Below, in pieces: positions 1 through 12,900 of a stretch of 64,000 nucleotides of DNA. The translations under genes and the position numbers were made by a program. Position 1 is the stretch's first letter. Each line of letters starts with the position of its first letter. Source of the DNA: Clytia hemisphaerica (taxonomy: Eukaryota; Cnidaria; Hydrozoa; Leptothecata; Clytiidae). The stretch spans positions 1,054,001 to 1,118,000 of the forward strand of contig CACVBU010001312.1 of NCBI GenBank assembly GCA_902728285.1, given 5' to 3'. The notes below the pieces were generated by a model, which was not told the origin of the DNA, searched no databases, and worked only from the letters and a program-made list of their open reading frames with translations.

Positions 1-170
1 TTCATAGAAATGGTCCTTGATGCCTCTCTGCTTGATGCTCAGCAATAAAGAGAAGGATCAAGGGTAATTGAAGCGTTCCAGGGAGAAAGAGTGGCGCCCT
101 CCCCTACCTTTGGGTAGATAGCTATATCGAAAGATGAGCCTTCGGGTCGCCTCTGACTGCGGTCACAGAC
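1..170. other. Unassigned 5' edge
   Basis: No coding exon, RNA gene or repeat structure is recognisable here. Because the transporter gene downstream lacks its N-terminal exons in this window, this stretch is probably part of one of its introns. Confidence 0.4.
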
Positions 171-601
171 CAGGGTTCAGACAGACCCTGGAAAACCTGG
201 AAATATGATAAATTTTCAGAAAAATCAGGGAAACTCAGGGAAACCCAGGGAAAAATTTTTTTTCCCCCAGTCTGCTCAGGGAAACTCAGGGAATTTTATT
301 TTTTGAAGAATGAATGGAAAAAACAGATTTAAAAGATTTTTTAGTTTTAAAGTGTTTATTCATATGCAGTATTTGTAGCTTTAATTTTTACCTTAGGTTT
401 ACCATTTGATTTGTGTGCCTTTTGTTTAAAGATACATCTCTTTTGACTCTGCTTAGTTTTTATGGTTTGCTTGATACTCAGGGAAAAAATAGGGAAAAAA
501 TAGCTAAAATGAGGAATTTCTCAGGGAAAAAACCTTTGAAAATTGATTAAAATTCAGGGAAACTCAGGGAATTTTATTTTCGAAGGTCTGTCTGAACCCT
601 G
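171..601. mobile_element. 431-bp MITE with 17-bp terminal inverted repeats
   Basis: The left end (171-187, CAGGGTTCAGACAGACC) is the exact reverse complement of the right end (585-601). Both ends are flanked by the 5-mer CAGAC (166-170 and 602-606), a possible target-site duplication. The interior is AT-rich and carries many copies of the short motif CAGGGAAACTCAGGGAA. No ORF is present, so it is a non-autonomous DNA element. The CAGGG tip recalls hAT-type elements, but a 5-bp duplication is short for that group, so the superfamily is not assigned. Confidence 0.75.
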
Positions 602-956
602 CAGACTTACTTATAAATAATCATCGGAAATGACCCAAAATACTACACGTATCTTGTATTTAGTAAGGGTAACAATTTATTTAAAAACAAAACCAAAATT
701 TCTTTCGAGTTGACAGATAGTTGGACTTTAATCCATAATCAGCTGATAATTTTAAAAACCACAAAACAAAAGAAAGTCCGAAGATATTCATTCTGAAACC
801 ATCAAAAATCTTGAAGTAAACAGAGATAAAGAGTAATCTCATAAAAATGTTTTGTTGTTGGACTTTGCAACCATTTCCATAGCTTTTAAAAGTATCGAAG
901 TCTTAACATCTCATAACAATGATGGGAATTTATTTTCATTACACTTCGTGTTTTAG

Positions 957-3900
957 AACTGGCAAACAAGCTATGTCTTATGGTGAAGTTGCAGAAGAAT
1001 GCTCCAAAGGAATATTCAAGGATAAAGCATATTGGCCAAAGTAAGTTGTAATTCTTCTTATTCACAGTTTTCAATGATTTTAACTCTTGGAAGAGATGAT
1101 GTTACAATGATGGTTAATTTTGACACAGGTCCCTTTTGATCGTTTTAATGTGGTGGCATTTAAAATCTTTCTATAATACAGAATTTCAATATTAGAAAAT
1201 GATATGAGAAAGATGTCTACAAGTTATTCCTTTTCAATCAGTTTATATTAAATTTTGGTCAAATTGCGAATATTTTACTTTATTTGACAGGAGGATAGTC
1301 AATTTATTTCTGATCGTCACTCAGTTGGGATTTTGTGCTGTTTACTTTGTCTTTGTGGCGTCTACTATTGTTGAGGTTGCTGGATGGGGAGATAAAGTTG
1401 ACAAGAGACTGGTCATTATCATACTAGCGCTTCCTGTTGCTCTCTTATCCTACATTCGAAGCTTAGAGAAGCTGGCTTATCTATCCATTATCGCGAATAT
1501 TTGTTGTGTAGTGGGTTTAATTACTATTTATCAATATTTGGCTCGTAATCTGGGTGACCCAACGCGTTTGCCGATGTTTTCTGGTGTTCAGAATCTACCT
1601 ATGTTCTTTGCGATGGCTCTCTTTTCGTTCGAAGGCATCGGAGTGGTAAGTTACGACGAACTTCCATGCAAAACTGCAATCTCTGTATGAAAAACGCACA
1701 CCTTCCTATTGAGGAGGTCCATTCTTGTTCAAAGAAAGCAAGGTTCGAAATCTGATGGAATTCCGTTTAAAAGGTATCAAGATTCGGTGGACTTATAAAA
1801 GTCCTCTTAAAATGACTACGAGTCTTCCTAGTAAGGAAATACTACTGAAGTTTCTCAATGCCCTTAATACACAAGGTGTTATTGTTTTCATGATTAAATC
1901 TGTCATCGCGGGAATGTCTTGGCAAACTACGGTCAAGGATTGCTTTGTGCACTTTTAGCTTTTAAAACTACACTCTGCCATGTCATGTTTAAACTACAAC
2001 AAAAGAAATGACGTCATTTTTAAAAAAGTATTGCATATTTTTCAAGTGACCTTACTAGGCATTTTCAATCGAAATTTAGAGTGATTTTACTCGATAGGGC
2101 CATTGTTATGTAATTTGATTTCTCTGGATTGCGTGATCGTACAGGGGGGGGTCAAGCCTCAGGGTACTAAAGCATAGCCGGTGGGGTGGGTGTTTTTCCA
2201 AAAAAAAATTGATAAGTACCCGGGTACTTTTTGGGTGGGTGGGGAGCCAAGTTTGTTTAATCAAACAAGTACCCGGGTACTAATTGGGTGGGTCTTATGT
2301 GAATTTTCTTTGTAAAATAAGTACCTTGACTCAATTTTGGTGAGTACTGGTGAGTAGTTTTTTTCAAGACAATTTAAGGGCTTTGAGACTTAAGTATTGT
2401 TAAAAACCTGTGACATTTTTATTCCATCATTGGATGGTTAAAAATAAGTTACTTCTAGCATAAAATTTGACACGAAGAACAAATAAAAACATGATTCTGC
2501 CATATAAAAATATTATATCGATGAAAAGAAAGTTTTAAATTGTTTTATATTGTTGATGTAATATCAAAACATAAAAAGACCTGCCAAGAAAAAGAAATTT
2601 AGGGAAAAGTTTTGAAGTGAAAGTGAAAGCCAAGGTCCTGTTTTGTTTGTTTTGATCGAGCTCCATCTGAGTGTTTCCCTTTCCTTCTATTCTATTATGT
2701 TTTCATGTGAAATAGTGATGTAATGAACTCCTTCTGAGTGTTTATTTTCACTGATATATTTTCTCTCTCTCTCTTACATTTTTTCTTTCCTACTACTGCT
2801 TTGAGACTTAAGTATTGTTAAAACCTGTGACATTTTTATTCCATCATTTTTCTGACTTATTACAGCTTTTCAAAAAAATATTGCGAGATAATGTCACCTA
2901 AATTCTGCCAAAATAGTCACATGGGCCAGATTTCTACACTTTGATACCACCAGGTAAAGTAGAAAACTCAAAAATTCTGATTTATATCCTATCTTGGCTT
3001 CTTTTATATCTAAAGCTTTCTTACGTTATTACAGTATAGTTGTGGGTTTACTTCTTTATTCAGCTTTATTAAAAAAACCTGTTTAGAAACTTTCTTGTTT
3101 TTTTAGCCATTTTCGTATTATATTATTTTGTTTCTATTTACCACAATAGGTTGCTTGATTGCATCCTTTGACCTGATAATAACTTCTCTAAGACATTCTG
3201 GGTGGGCACTCACAACAAAGCTCAATGAAGTATAACAAATGGAGTTTAGATTAAAAGTGTTACAGATTCTCGTTTTTAAAGTGAATTTTACTTGGGTCTA
3301 TTGCAACTGGTTATATTTAGTTTATATTAGTTTCTTATTTTTTGTTTAGTTTTGCTAATTTACTCTGGTTTATACTTTTTATATTTCCAGATATTTCAGA
3401 AACTAGATCTTTTGTTAAAACTGTTCTAAGATTTTCTAAGATTGTGAAAAAGTGCTTTTACATTGTTTTGATGTGTTTTCATGTTTAAAAAATAAGGCAA
3501 TCAATGTACCCGAATGTATTACTGTAAATTACGCCTGGCTTATTAGTTGGGCTAATAGTAAAGGAAAATTAAAATTAACAGTTATAAGGGTGGGTTTAAT
3601 TTTGATGAGTGTAGAATTGAGAAAGATTAATGAGTAATAAATTTATTTTTTGTAGGTATAGGGTTTAAGAAGGAAAAGTCCTTAAGTACCCGGGTACTTT
3701 TTGGGTTGGTATGGGGTCTAGAAGAGAAAAGTCCTTAAGTACCCGGGTACTTTTTGGGTGAGTATAGGGTCTAGAAGGGAAAAGTCATTAAGTACCCGGG
3801 TACTTATTTGGGTGGGTGGTATGAGTCAAAATTTTTTTTAGATAAGTACCCTCTCTAGGCTATGCTTTAGTACCCTGAGGCTTGACCCCCCCTGGATCGT

Positions 3901-6900
3901 ATGATGAGTTTGACGTTAAGCCTTTATCTTGTACATAATGCAAATAAGAATTTGATACCTTTATGGAAATCTGATTCTACATCGGTTTCGATGGGCTTAA
4001 TTTTCTATCAAATGCTCTTTTTCCCCCATTTTCACTTTCTTTTTTCTGTTAGGCCTAAGAATTATTGTATTTGGTATTGAAAAATCCTCATTATTCACTT
4101 TCGCTTTTATGACCTTTTATGATGATACACACTGCATCGGTAATAGTTTAGTAATAGTATAGTTCTGATCTATTAGTAGGGACGAACCCTTAGGACCCGT
4201 GACATCTTTTATGCGATGCAACCTAAAATATGAAGTAATTTTCGCGAGAGATTTTTTTTGCTCATGTATGTTATGACATTTTAAAGACAAACCATGAAAG
4301 GATTTTTCATAACAGATTTTTCTTTTCTCCCTTTCATGAGTTTCTCAATGACGTCTCTCCATAACGCAGGTCTTGAACAAATGTTTGTCTTTTTTCTTAT
4401 TTCACCGATGAATACCAACAATGATTTATCTTCAAAATTGTTTACAAACGTTTACTCCACACCCCTATATAGCCTCACTTATGTAAAAAATTGCGCCTAA
4501 TTGCGTTTCTACTAAATTTGTCCCATTTTTCAAGTTTTTGCCTTATGCCTAAAAATGGCTCTTTTAGATGACGTCATCATTTTTCAGGATACGGTTAAGC
4601 TTTTGGTTCACACAGTTCTAAAGGCTGTCGATTCGTATATTCTGTAGTAAAATCTTAGTAATAATAAGCTAAACTAGTATGATTGACAAAAGAATTTGTC
4701 ATTTTGTCAATTTCCCATATTCCTTTAGGTCTTGCCGCTGGAGAACGAGATGCAGAAGCCAGAAGATTTTGGATGGGTATTGAACGTTGGCATGGGAATC
4801 ATTTCCTGCATGTTTGTTTCCATGGGGCTGCTAGGATACGTTGCTTTTGGTGACAAAATAGAAGGATCTGTCAGTTTGAATTTACCAGATAATTAGTAAG
4901 GATAGTTTTTCTTTTCATCGCTTTTTTCCTGTGAGTTCCTATTTTCTTTGTGCGTGGTAAACCTTTTCGAAATTTATAATATATTCAATCCGGTGTTGGT
5001 ATAAAAACTACGCGGGTACTCGCTTTTGATAGGAATAAATAACATTTCCCACTCATGAGATCTCTTTTAGTCTCTTCAGGGCTATAAATTCAATTCTCTC
5101 ATCTTTATTTTCTCTATTTTTTCTTTATTCAGTTTATATGATGGTGTCAAAATCTGTTACGCCATAGCAATGTTTCTAACGTATTTCCTGCAGTTTTATG
5201 TACCCATTAATATTCTGTTACCACCACTATTAAATAAATGGCAGAAAAGACATGGTTCATGTTTCGAATACACTTTTCGAACAGTTCTCGTGCTGTTTAC
5301 AGGTATGTACCATGATTTTATTTTCGTTTTTTTTTTTTTGCTACTTGGTTTTTTTTTCATTCAAAAACATTATTAATAGCAATGCCCACTATCAAGCATG
5401 TTCAAACTTTCATTAAAATTGATTTTTGAAGCCGGAACTATTTAAAAATCGCTGGATAACAACCTATTTTCGCCGGAAAGACAGTATTTCTTGAATTGCT
5501 CGAGCTGTACTTCATATTTTTTTATTAAATTTTGCACACTGATGTAAAATGACAATACCTAAAAAGTGATGGAGCTCGATTTTCGAAAACATTTTTTTCC
5601 GGCCGAAAATGCCGGAAATATGCCGGAAAAACTGTTTTTTTGGGATTTTCTCGAGATTTTATCATTAGTTTTTTCTGATTTTTTGCTCAGAAATGCGTAT
5701 TAACAATGCCCAAAACATGGCCGAGTCCGATTTTTGAGAAAAATTTTTTTCCGGCCGAAAATGCCGGAAATCGCCGTTTTCTGGATTTTCATTGGACTCT
5801 TTTCTTAAAAAAAAAAAAAAACATTATTAATTACAATGCCCACCATCAAGCATGTTTTAATTTTTGAAGCCGGAACTATTGACTGACTGATTTTTTTCAT
5901 TTTTCTTCTCGCATTGCTATCTAACTTTCATCATCAGGTAGGTCCATTCAGCATGTTGCTTGTTTTTTTTTTGTTTTTTCTTTAATCATCCGGTATCAAA
6001 ACTTTTCCCTTGCACCCAATTATGATGTTGTTTAAATTAATTCTATGATTAATCTTGTCCATTTTTAATTTCGCTTAGCGAAAGTATTACGATAGCCTTT
6101 CTGCGGCGGTGTCATCGGAAAAAAAATTAGAAAACGAAAGTACTCGAAACGGTGGATGAACTCACTAAGTTTAATTTAAAGTTGCACGTGCACGCTCCGT
6201 TTAACCACGGCAATTTTCGCGGGTTTTTTAAAGATTACGTCATATCTTTCATATTAGCTCATACTAGTTCGGTATTGTGGAGGTAATGAGATGATCAGGT
6301 TCATTCTCTCTATTGTGTCATTAGCTCCACAGTCTGACGCGTAAGGCACCATACTTCTGGAAGGCAAGGAGGAATTTCATTTTTAGAAGCGTTTGCAGGT
6401 TTGCATCCATCGATTTTTAGCAAATTCATTGTGTTTACACTTCTTCTCAAAGCAAAAATTATTAACTCAAAAGAAATAGTAAGTATATAGACTTTCAACT
6501 TTGCTTTTCCAGTTCCACATAGAGTTATTTTTCTAGTGGATCTGTTTAAAGCACCTTTTTTGCCCCTTCACCTAAAAAGTGATTGAGGCGTCTTTTCTTT
6601 TTTTTTGCCACTTTTTTTCAGATTCATCATTCACTGCACTGAATCTGATTGTGGTTTTTTTTCCCGCCCTTCAGATTCAAGGTCGAGACTCACCTGTGAA
6701 TCTGATTGCGGCAACCCGTGGCCAGGACAGGTGTGGATTCTGTGCCTGCGACCGATCGAGCTTGTGCGTATCGACAGCTCATAAAGAATTCAACTGCGTT
6801 GTCAGTTAAGAAATACACAAAGCTGCGTTGTCAGCTCAAAAATAATTCAACTGCGTTGTCAGTTATCAAATACATAAAGCTGCATTGTCAGCAATTATTA

Positions 6901-9900
6901 GTATATATTTAATTTATCCTCACAAGAATATTTTATTTTACCAGATATACTTTGTCATATATTTAGTTAGAGTTAGTTTTTCTATCTGTGACTGTACTCT
7001 GTACTTAATTGAAGATGATATCTGTTGCATTATATCGTGCACGCATAGGAAGTTTTGCTTTTACAGCTCAGAGAAACGTTAAATGTGTCGCTAAATCTAT
7101 TATTGTTGGTTCCGACCTTTCCAATAATGCATTCTCAAAACTTTTTAAACCTGTACGTTTCATAGCACTTTTTACCCTCCTATGTTTTGCAATTCCAAAA
7201 TCGTTTGAGCTAACAGAGCTTTACACACCTCTAGAATTTCTCAATCTTTCAAGAAATGGAATTTTCGTTCAATATCCCAATGTAGCGGGAGATCCAAACC
7301 TTACTTTTTTCAAAGTTAATTACACACTCTTATTATCAGGCGATGTAGAACTTAACCCAGGCCCAACTGTTCAAGGTTCATTTCACCAGGGCAACAGTAA
7401 ATTTGGCAAGACGGCAGGTATACAATGTTCCTCAAATTGTTTTTTTGCTATTTGCTATGCTTAGTTGAGAAAATTATCGCTATGGAAGACTCATGATTTG
7501 GATTATGTTTTAGATCAAGGCGATTTGAATTTCAAAAAGTTGGGAATCACAGGACAGTCTCCATTTGTTGAAGAGTTTTCTAAGACAATTGACATAGGGG
7601 GTAGCACTTGTGCATTGAATTTCAACATTTTTGAAGGCTATTTTGAGACTGGTAATATTTCAGTAAATTTTGTTCAGGAGGAACTCTTATTACAACATTC
7701 TGGTGCAGTATTAGTGATAGCTGGAAATTGCTTAGCTGTGATGCACTATAACAAAAATTACTTTTTTTTTGACTCGCATAGCAGAGACTCCGAAGGCCAT
7801 CAAGTTGAAGGCAGTATTGGAACTTCAGTTCTTTTAAAATTTGACAACTTACAAGAAATTAAACAGTATATAAGATCTGAGTATAAGAACATAAATCTTT
7901 TCAATATCATTTATCTCAAAACTGATTTTCATGATCAGGAAAAGTAAATAGTATGTGTCAAGGCAAGTATCACGCAGACAAAAAAATTGTTCACAAAAGA
8001 GATCAGTTGAAAAGATTAAAGGTACTGATCAATATAAAGATTTATTGGAAAAACAAAACGCTGCTCAGAAAAGGTCACGTGAAAAAATCCAAGGTACGGA
8101 TAAGCATGAACAGGTAAAGAAGAACAAACGTAAGCATCGGGAATTAAATAAAGGATCAGAAAAACATGAGCAAGAAAAAGAATTAAAACGTGTACGTCGG
8201 GCATTGAATAAAGGATCAGAAAAAACATGTGCAAGAAAAGGAAGCAAAGCGCCAAAGCTGCAAAAATCTGCTTATATTATCAACAAAAAACTTGATTTAG
8301 GAAAAAGGGTTGACAACTTCAGGCAGAAAAAACATGAGGGCCCTTCCTACATCTGTGTAATGTGTAACCGGTGTATGTTTAAAAAATCAGTGTTTGGTTT
8401 TGATGAACAAAAGTTCTCATTGATCAACTTTGAAGAAATAGAAAATTTTAATCCTACAACCTCGTTTGATGGTAATTTCTACGTATGCACAACCTGTCAT
8501 AGAAAATTAATGAAGGGAGAAATCCCATGCCAGTCTGTTTCTAACAAACTTCAAATTTTTTATCTCCCAGATCATCTAAGTGATATAAGAAAATTGGAAA
8601 GAATTTTAGTGGCTCAAAGAATTTTATTTTCAAAAGTCATGATCATGCGTAAAGGTGAATTCCCCAAATTGCAAGGTGCAATATGCAATGTTCCTATTGA
8701 AACACCAGGTGTATGTAAAGTACTTCCTAGAGGAAGTGATAGTAGTGGTGTAATAAATGTTGAATTAAAAAGGAAAATATGCTACAAAAACCCTGTTATT
8801 TCGCAGCAAGTAAGACGACAAAAAATTTTTGAAACTTTGGACTTTTTAGTGAATAATAATCCTTTGTATCATGATATACATATTGATATGTCAATCATCG
8901 ACCAAGTAACTAATGATGAATATGTTGAAAGGGTTTTATCAAATAATGATTCCGTATCAAGCGCTTCTTCCAATGATATAAGATTTGTAGATGATACAAC
9001 AGTTACTTTAATTAAGCCTTTTGAAGAGCAATTAGAGAATGAATTTGATTCTGATGATCCACTCAGTGCGTATCGGACACCACATGTGAACAGTTATTGT
9101 ATCAGAAGTGCCAAACTTATTTTAGATGATGAAAATGCAATTTTAGCTCCAGGTGAAGGTCAAACCCCCAATTCATTAACACAAGATGAGTTCTGTGAAG
9201 AGCTAGCCCATCCTCATCTTTTTTCCTACTGGGAAATTTGGTTATAACGTAGAGCGAGATATAAAATTGTCGCCCAACAAAGTACTTTAATCAGCGTCTT
9301 TTAAATTACACTCAAAGTTTGCTTCGGATTCAGATTACATTTTTTTTTGCTCACAAAACTTTATCCAGCTTAACCTTAGAAGTAAGATCAATATCGCAAT
9401 GAGAATTTCAAATTCCAACTTGACTGCGGGATTATTAGCAAATAATTTTAATGAGACAATCAAAAATTTGTAGCATCTGATAATGCATACAGTTTATGAG
9501 TACTATTAAAGGAACCCCTGCATACTGGCAACATATGTATCTGATGTTCTTGCAATGGTAAACAACTTGGTGTCCGACATACTTTATGACTCTCTCTTGT
9601 GCAGATTTACGGTGGGAGGAATTTGTTACCATTATCAGACAATTAAGCGGGGATGCTGATACTGATCATGAACTCCTTGATTACCAATCTAGATGTGCCC
9701 TAATTAATAGCAAATCCTATTGTGCTTGTGCGTCAATATCAATTAGAAAAGAGTTGGTTTTTCAAAGAGAAATAATGGATGGCCAACTTGGAAAATTACA
9801 TACTATGCTCTCAGAGTAGAATTTACTTTCAGGGGGTAGTCCACATGATCATTGTTTGCTTTGGGCTAAAGATGTCCCAAAACTTGAAGATGGAAAAGAA

Positions 9901-12900
9901 AAGTATATTGAACACATAGATAGTGTTATTTCTGCTAATGTTCCTGATAGGGAAGAAAGTCCCGAATTATGGAATTTAGTCACTAAGTATCAAATACACT
10001 CCCATTCAAGAACGTGTAGTAAATATCGCAAAATGAATGCCGATTTCATTTGGAAAACTTTTCTGCAAGCGTACTATTTTGTCTGAACCGCTCCCTGAAG
10101 GGTTACCTGAAACTGAAAAACATGATATTTTGGTTGCTAGAAATATGTGATCCAAACTGTTTCAAGAGTATATAGATACAAATTTGCATCCTAAAAAGAG
10201 AAACATTCTGGATCCTGATAAGCCTGAGTATATGAAATTGGATCTATTGATACAATTTTGGATTCTTTAGGGTTAAATATGAAACATATGATATTACTTA
10301 TCAATCTCACCAGACAAAGATCAGCATTTGTTCTAAAACGTGACCATATTCTTGTTTGTCAACAATTATTTTCAGGCCTCTAGCATGGGAGGCCAATATC
10401 GATATTCGCCAGTTTTTAATGCATACAAGGCAGTTACATACATGTGTGCCTATTTTTCAAAAAGTGAGATAAGTGTTCAACTGCAATGCAAGAAGCATTA
10501 AAAAAGGCCAAAGATTCAAATGACAGTCAGTTTGAGAAAAAAGGTCTAAAATTGCAAGTTTACAACTCTAATAGAGACTGCTCAATCCAGGAAGCGTTTA
10601 CTTAACAATGCCTGAACTGTGGCTTAGAAAAGCCTTTCCTGCTATTTCATTTTTTAACACTAACTACCTGATCAAGGTACAGGATTTTCCGTCAAAAAGA
10701 AATGCGGAATTGCCTGCGGATTCTGATGATCTTTTCAAACGAAATATGTTAAACAGATATATTGACCGCCCAAACACAGGGCAATTCAATACTATGTGTT
10801 ATGCCCCTTCTGTGCAAATACATTAGACACAAAAAAAAATACAAATGATGGAAATGGTTGGCGCCTACTGTACTAGATGATTCAACAAGTGCAGTGAATC
10901 ATCAAGAACCCCAAAACCTTCCGAAATCAGCCAAATTACTCAACAGTTAAGAAAAACTTAAGCTCGAAAGTTCCAAAAGTTTGAGGGTACTACACCCTAA
11001 CAAAAACAACATCCCGAAAAATTTTCCCCCATATTCTAATGTTGTTTACCCATTTCGATCAACGAGAATGATTTGAAACTTGATGGTTCCTATGTGCTGA
11101 AGCTCAATTTAGATGAAGTTCAAGAGTTGTTAACGAGACAAGCAATTCTTTGAACCTGATGGTCCTTGTTGATTTAGTACTTCAAAACTATCTAATGCCC
11201 TTATGCATAATCAAGATGCCTTTGCTCAACAAGAAAATGCTGAAGTGCAAGACCTAATGAGCAAACTCATCCAGTGAAAATGATGATGAAAGTCATGAAA
11301 TCGAACAAAATTTGCCCATTTACTCAAACAGTTCATGGCTTGCAAACTGATGACCAATCAATACCCATATAAGATCTTTAAATTCTATCAAGAGATAGTT
11401 TGATCTAGTTACTAAATGGGGAAAAATGTATGNTATGGCACCTATTCAAACTAGCTGAATTAGATGAGATTATGCGTCAAAAGGATGACTCTGACTTCAT
11501 TGATCTCTTGAACAATGTAAGAGTAGGTGAATTGAATAGTAATGATGAAAGTATGATTAAATCTAGACTGATAACACGAGAGCACCCTGATTATCCAATA
11601 GAATCATTGCATTTGTTTGCAGAAAATGCTTCAGTCCATCTTCACAATATTCAAAGATTAGATACTCTGCCCTCGGAAACATAAATAAATGTAGAAGCTA
11701 TGGACGTTTATCCAAGGGGTTTTACTGAATCTCAAATTACCAAGGTTAAGAACCTGCCACTTAACGATACAGGTGGCTTATCAGTTCTATTTGATTTGAA
11801 AATAGGGGCAAGAGTAATGCTAATTAGTAATATTGATATAGAGGATAGGTTGATCAATGGTCAACTTGGAACCGTCACTGACGTAAAAATTCAGAAACAA
11901 TAAAGCAGAGCTAATTTATGTTAAACTAGACGATAAGACGGCTGGAATAAAAGCTCAAAGTAAAGACCAATATGCTAAGGCCACTGAAACTGTTCCCATT
12001 GAAAAGAGTGAGGTGAATTTTCCCTTTGACAAAAAAAACCCATACACTTCACCTATCATTTCTCGGACACAATTTCCTCTTAAGCTAGCTTATGCTTGTA
12101 CAGTGCACAAAGTTCAAGGATTGACTTTGGATTCAGTAGTCGTTAGTTTTGACCTTGCAAGGCAAAGAAAGTTCAATGCTGGTCAAATGTATGTTGCAAT
12201 GAGCAGAGTGAAAAATTTAAATGGTTTGTACTTTACTGGTCAATATCGACGTAGTGCTTTTGTCTGTAGTGATAAAGTTAGTGAAGAATACACACGATTG
12301 CGTCAGAACAAAGTTGAAAGAGTTGCAGATATTATGAGGTGCAGTTCTAATTTAAATGTTTGCCTATTGAATGTAAGATCTTTAAAACGACATGCAGTTG
12401 ATATTCAAAAGGACAGATTTTTGTATGAAAATGATTTGTTATGTTTGACAGAGACACAGATGAGTTATGAGCATTCTGAGGAAGACAAACAAAGTATTCA
12501 TGAAAAGCTTCCTTATTATATTCTTAGTCATAATATTGACCAGCATAAATTCAACAGTGTTACTGTCTGTCATTCTCCTTCTTTTATTGACATTGATGAG
12601 TATGATCATTCATCATGCTTTTCTCTTGTAAAATTTAGAAAAGCTGAATTTACTGAAAAGGAATTTTGTGTTTTGGTTCTCTATAAAAGTTCAAGAATTC
12701 AACGTGATGTGTTCTGTTACAATCTTGCTCAATTTATTGAAAGATACACAATTGATATCATTTTAGGAGACTTCAACATGGACGGCTTTGAAATGGAGCA
12801 TGATCAATTGTTGGCTGACATTCTCAAAGATTATGATTTAGTTCCGAACTTTCCAACACATATCGATGGGAAAATGCTTGATCAAATTTGGACACATAAG

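Noticed and set aside
886-1074. Minus-strand ORF over the first SLC36 exon
   Set aside because: Shadow of a well-supported plus-strand exon.
6579-6912. Short overlapping plus-strand ORFs before the Helitron
   Set aside because: They are created by the tandem CTGCGTTGTCAG units and have no protein-like composition.
8016-8255. Minus-strand hydrophobic ORFs over the charged repeats
   Set aside because: They are the antisense shadow of the KGSEKHEQ-type repeats of the Helitron ORF.
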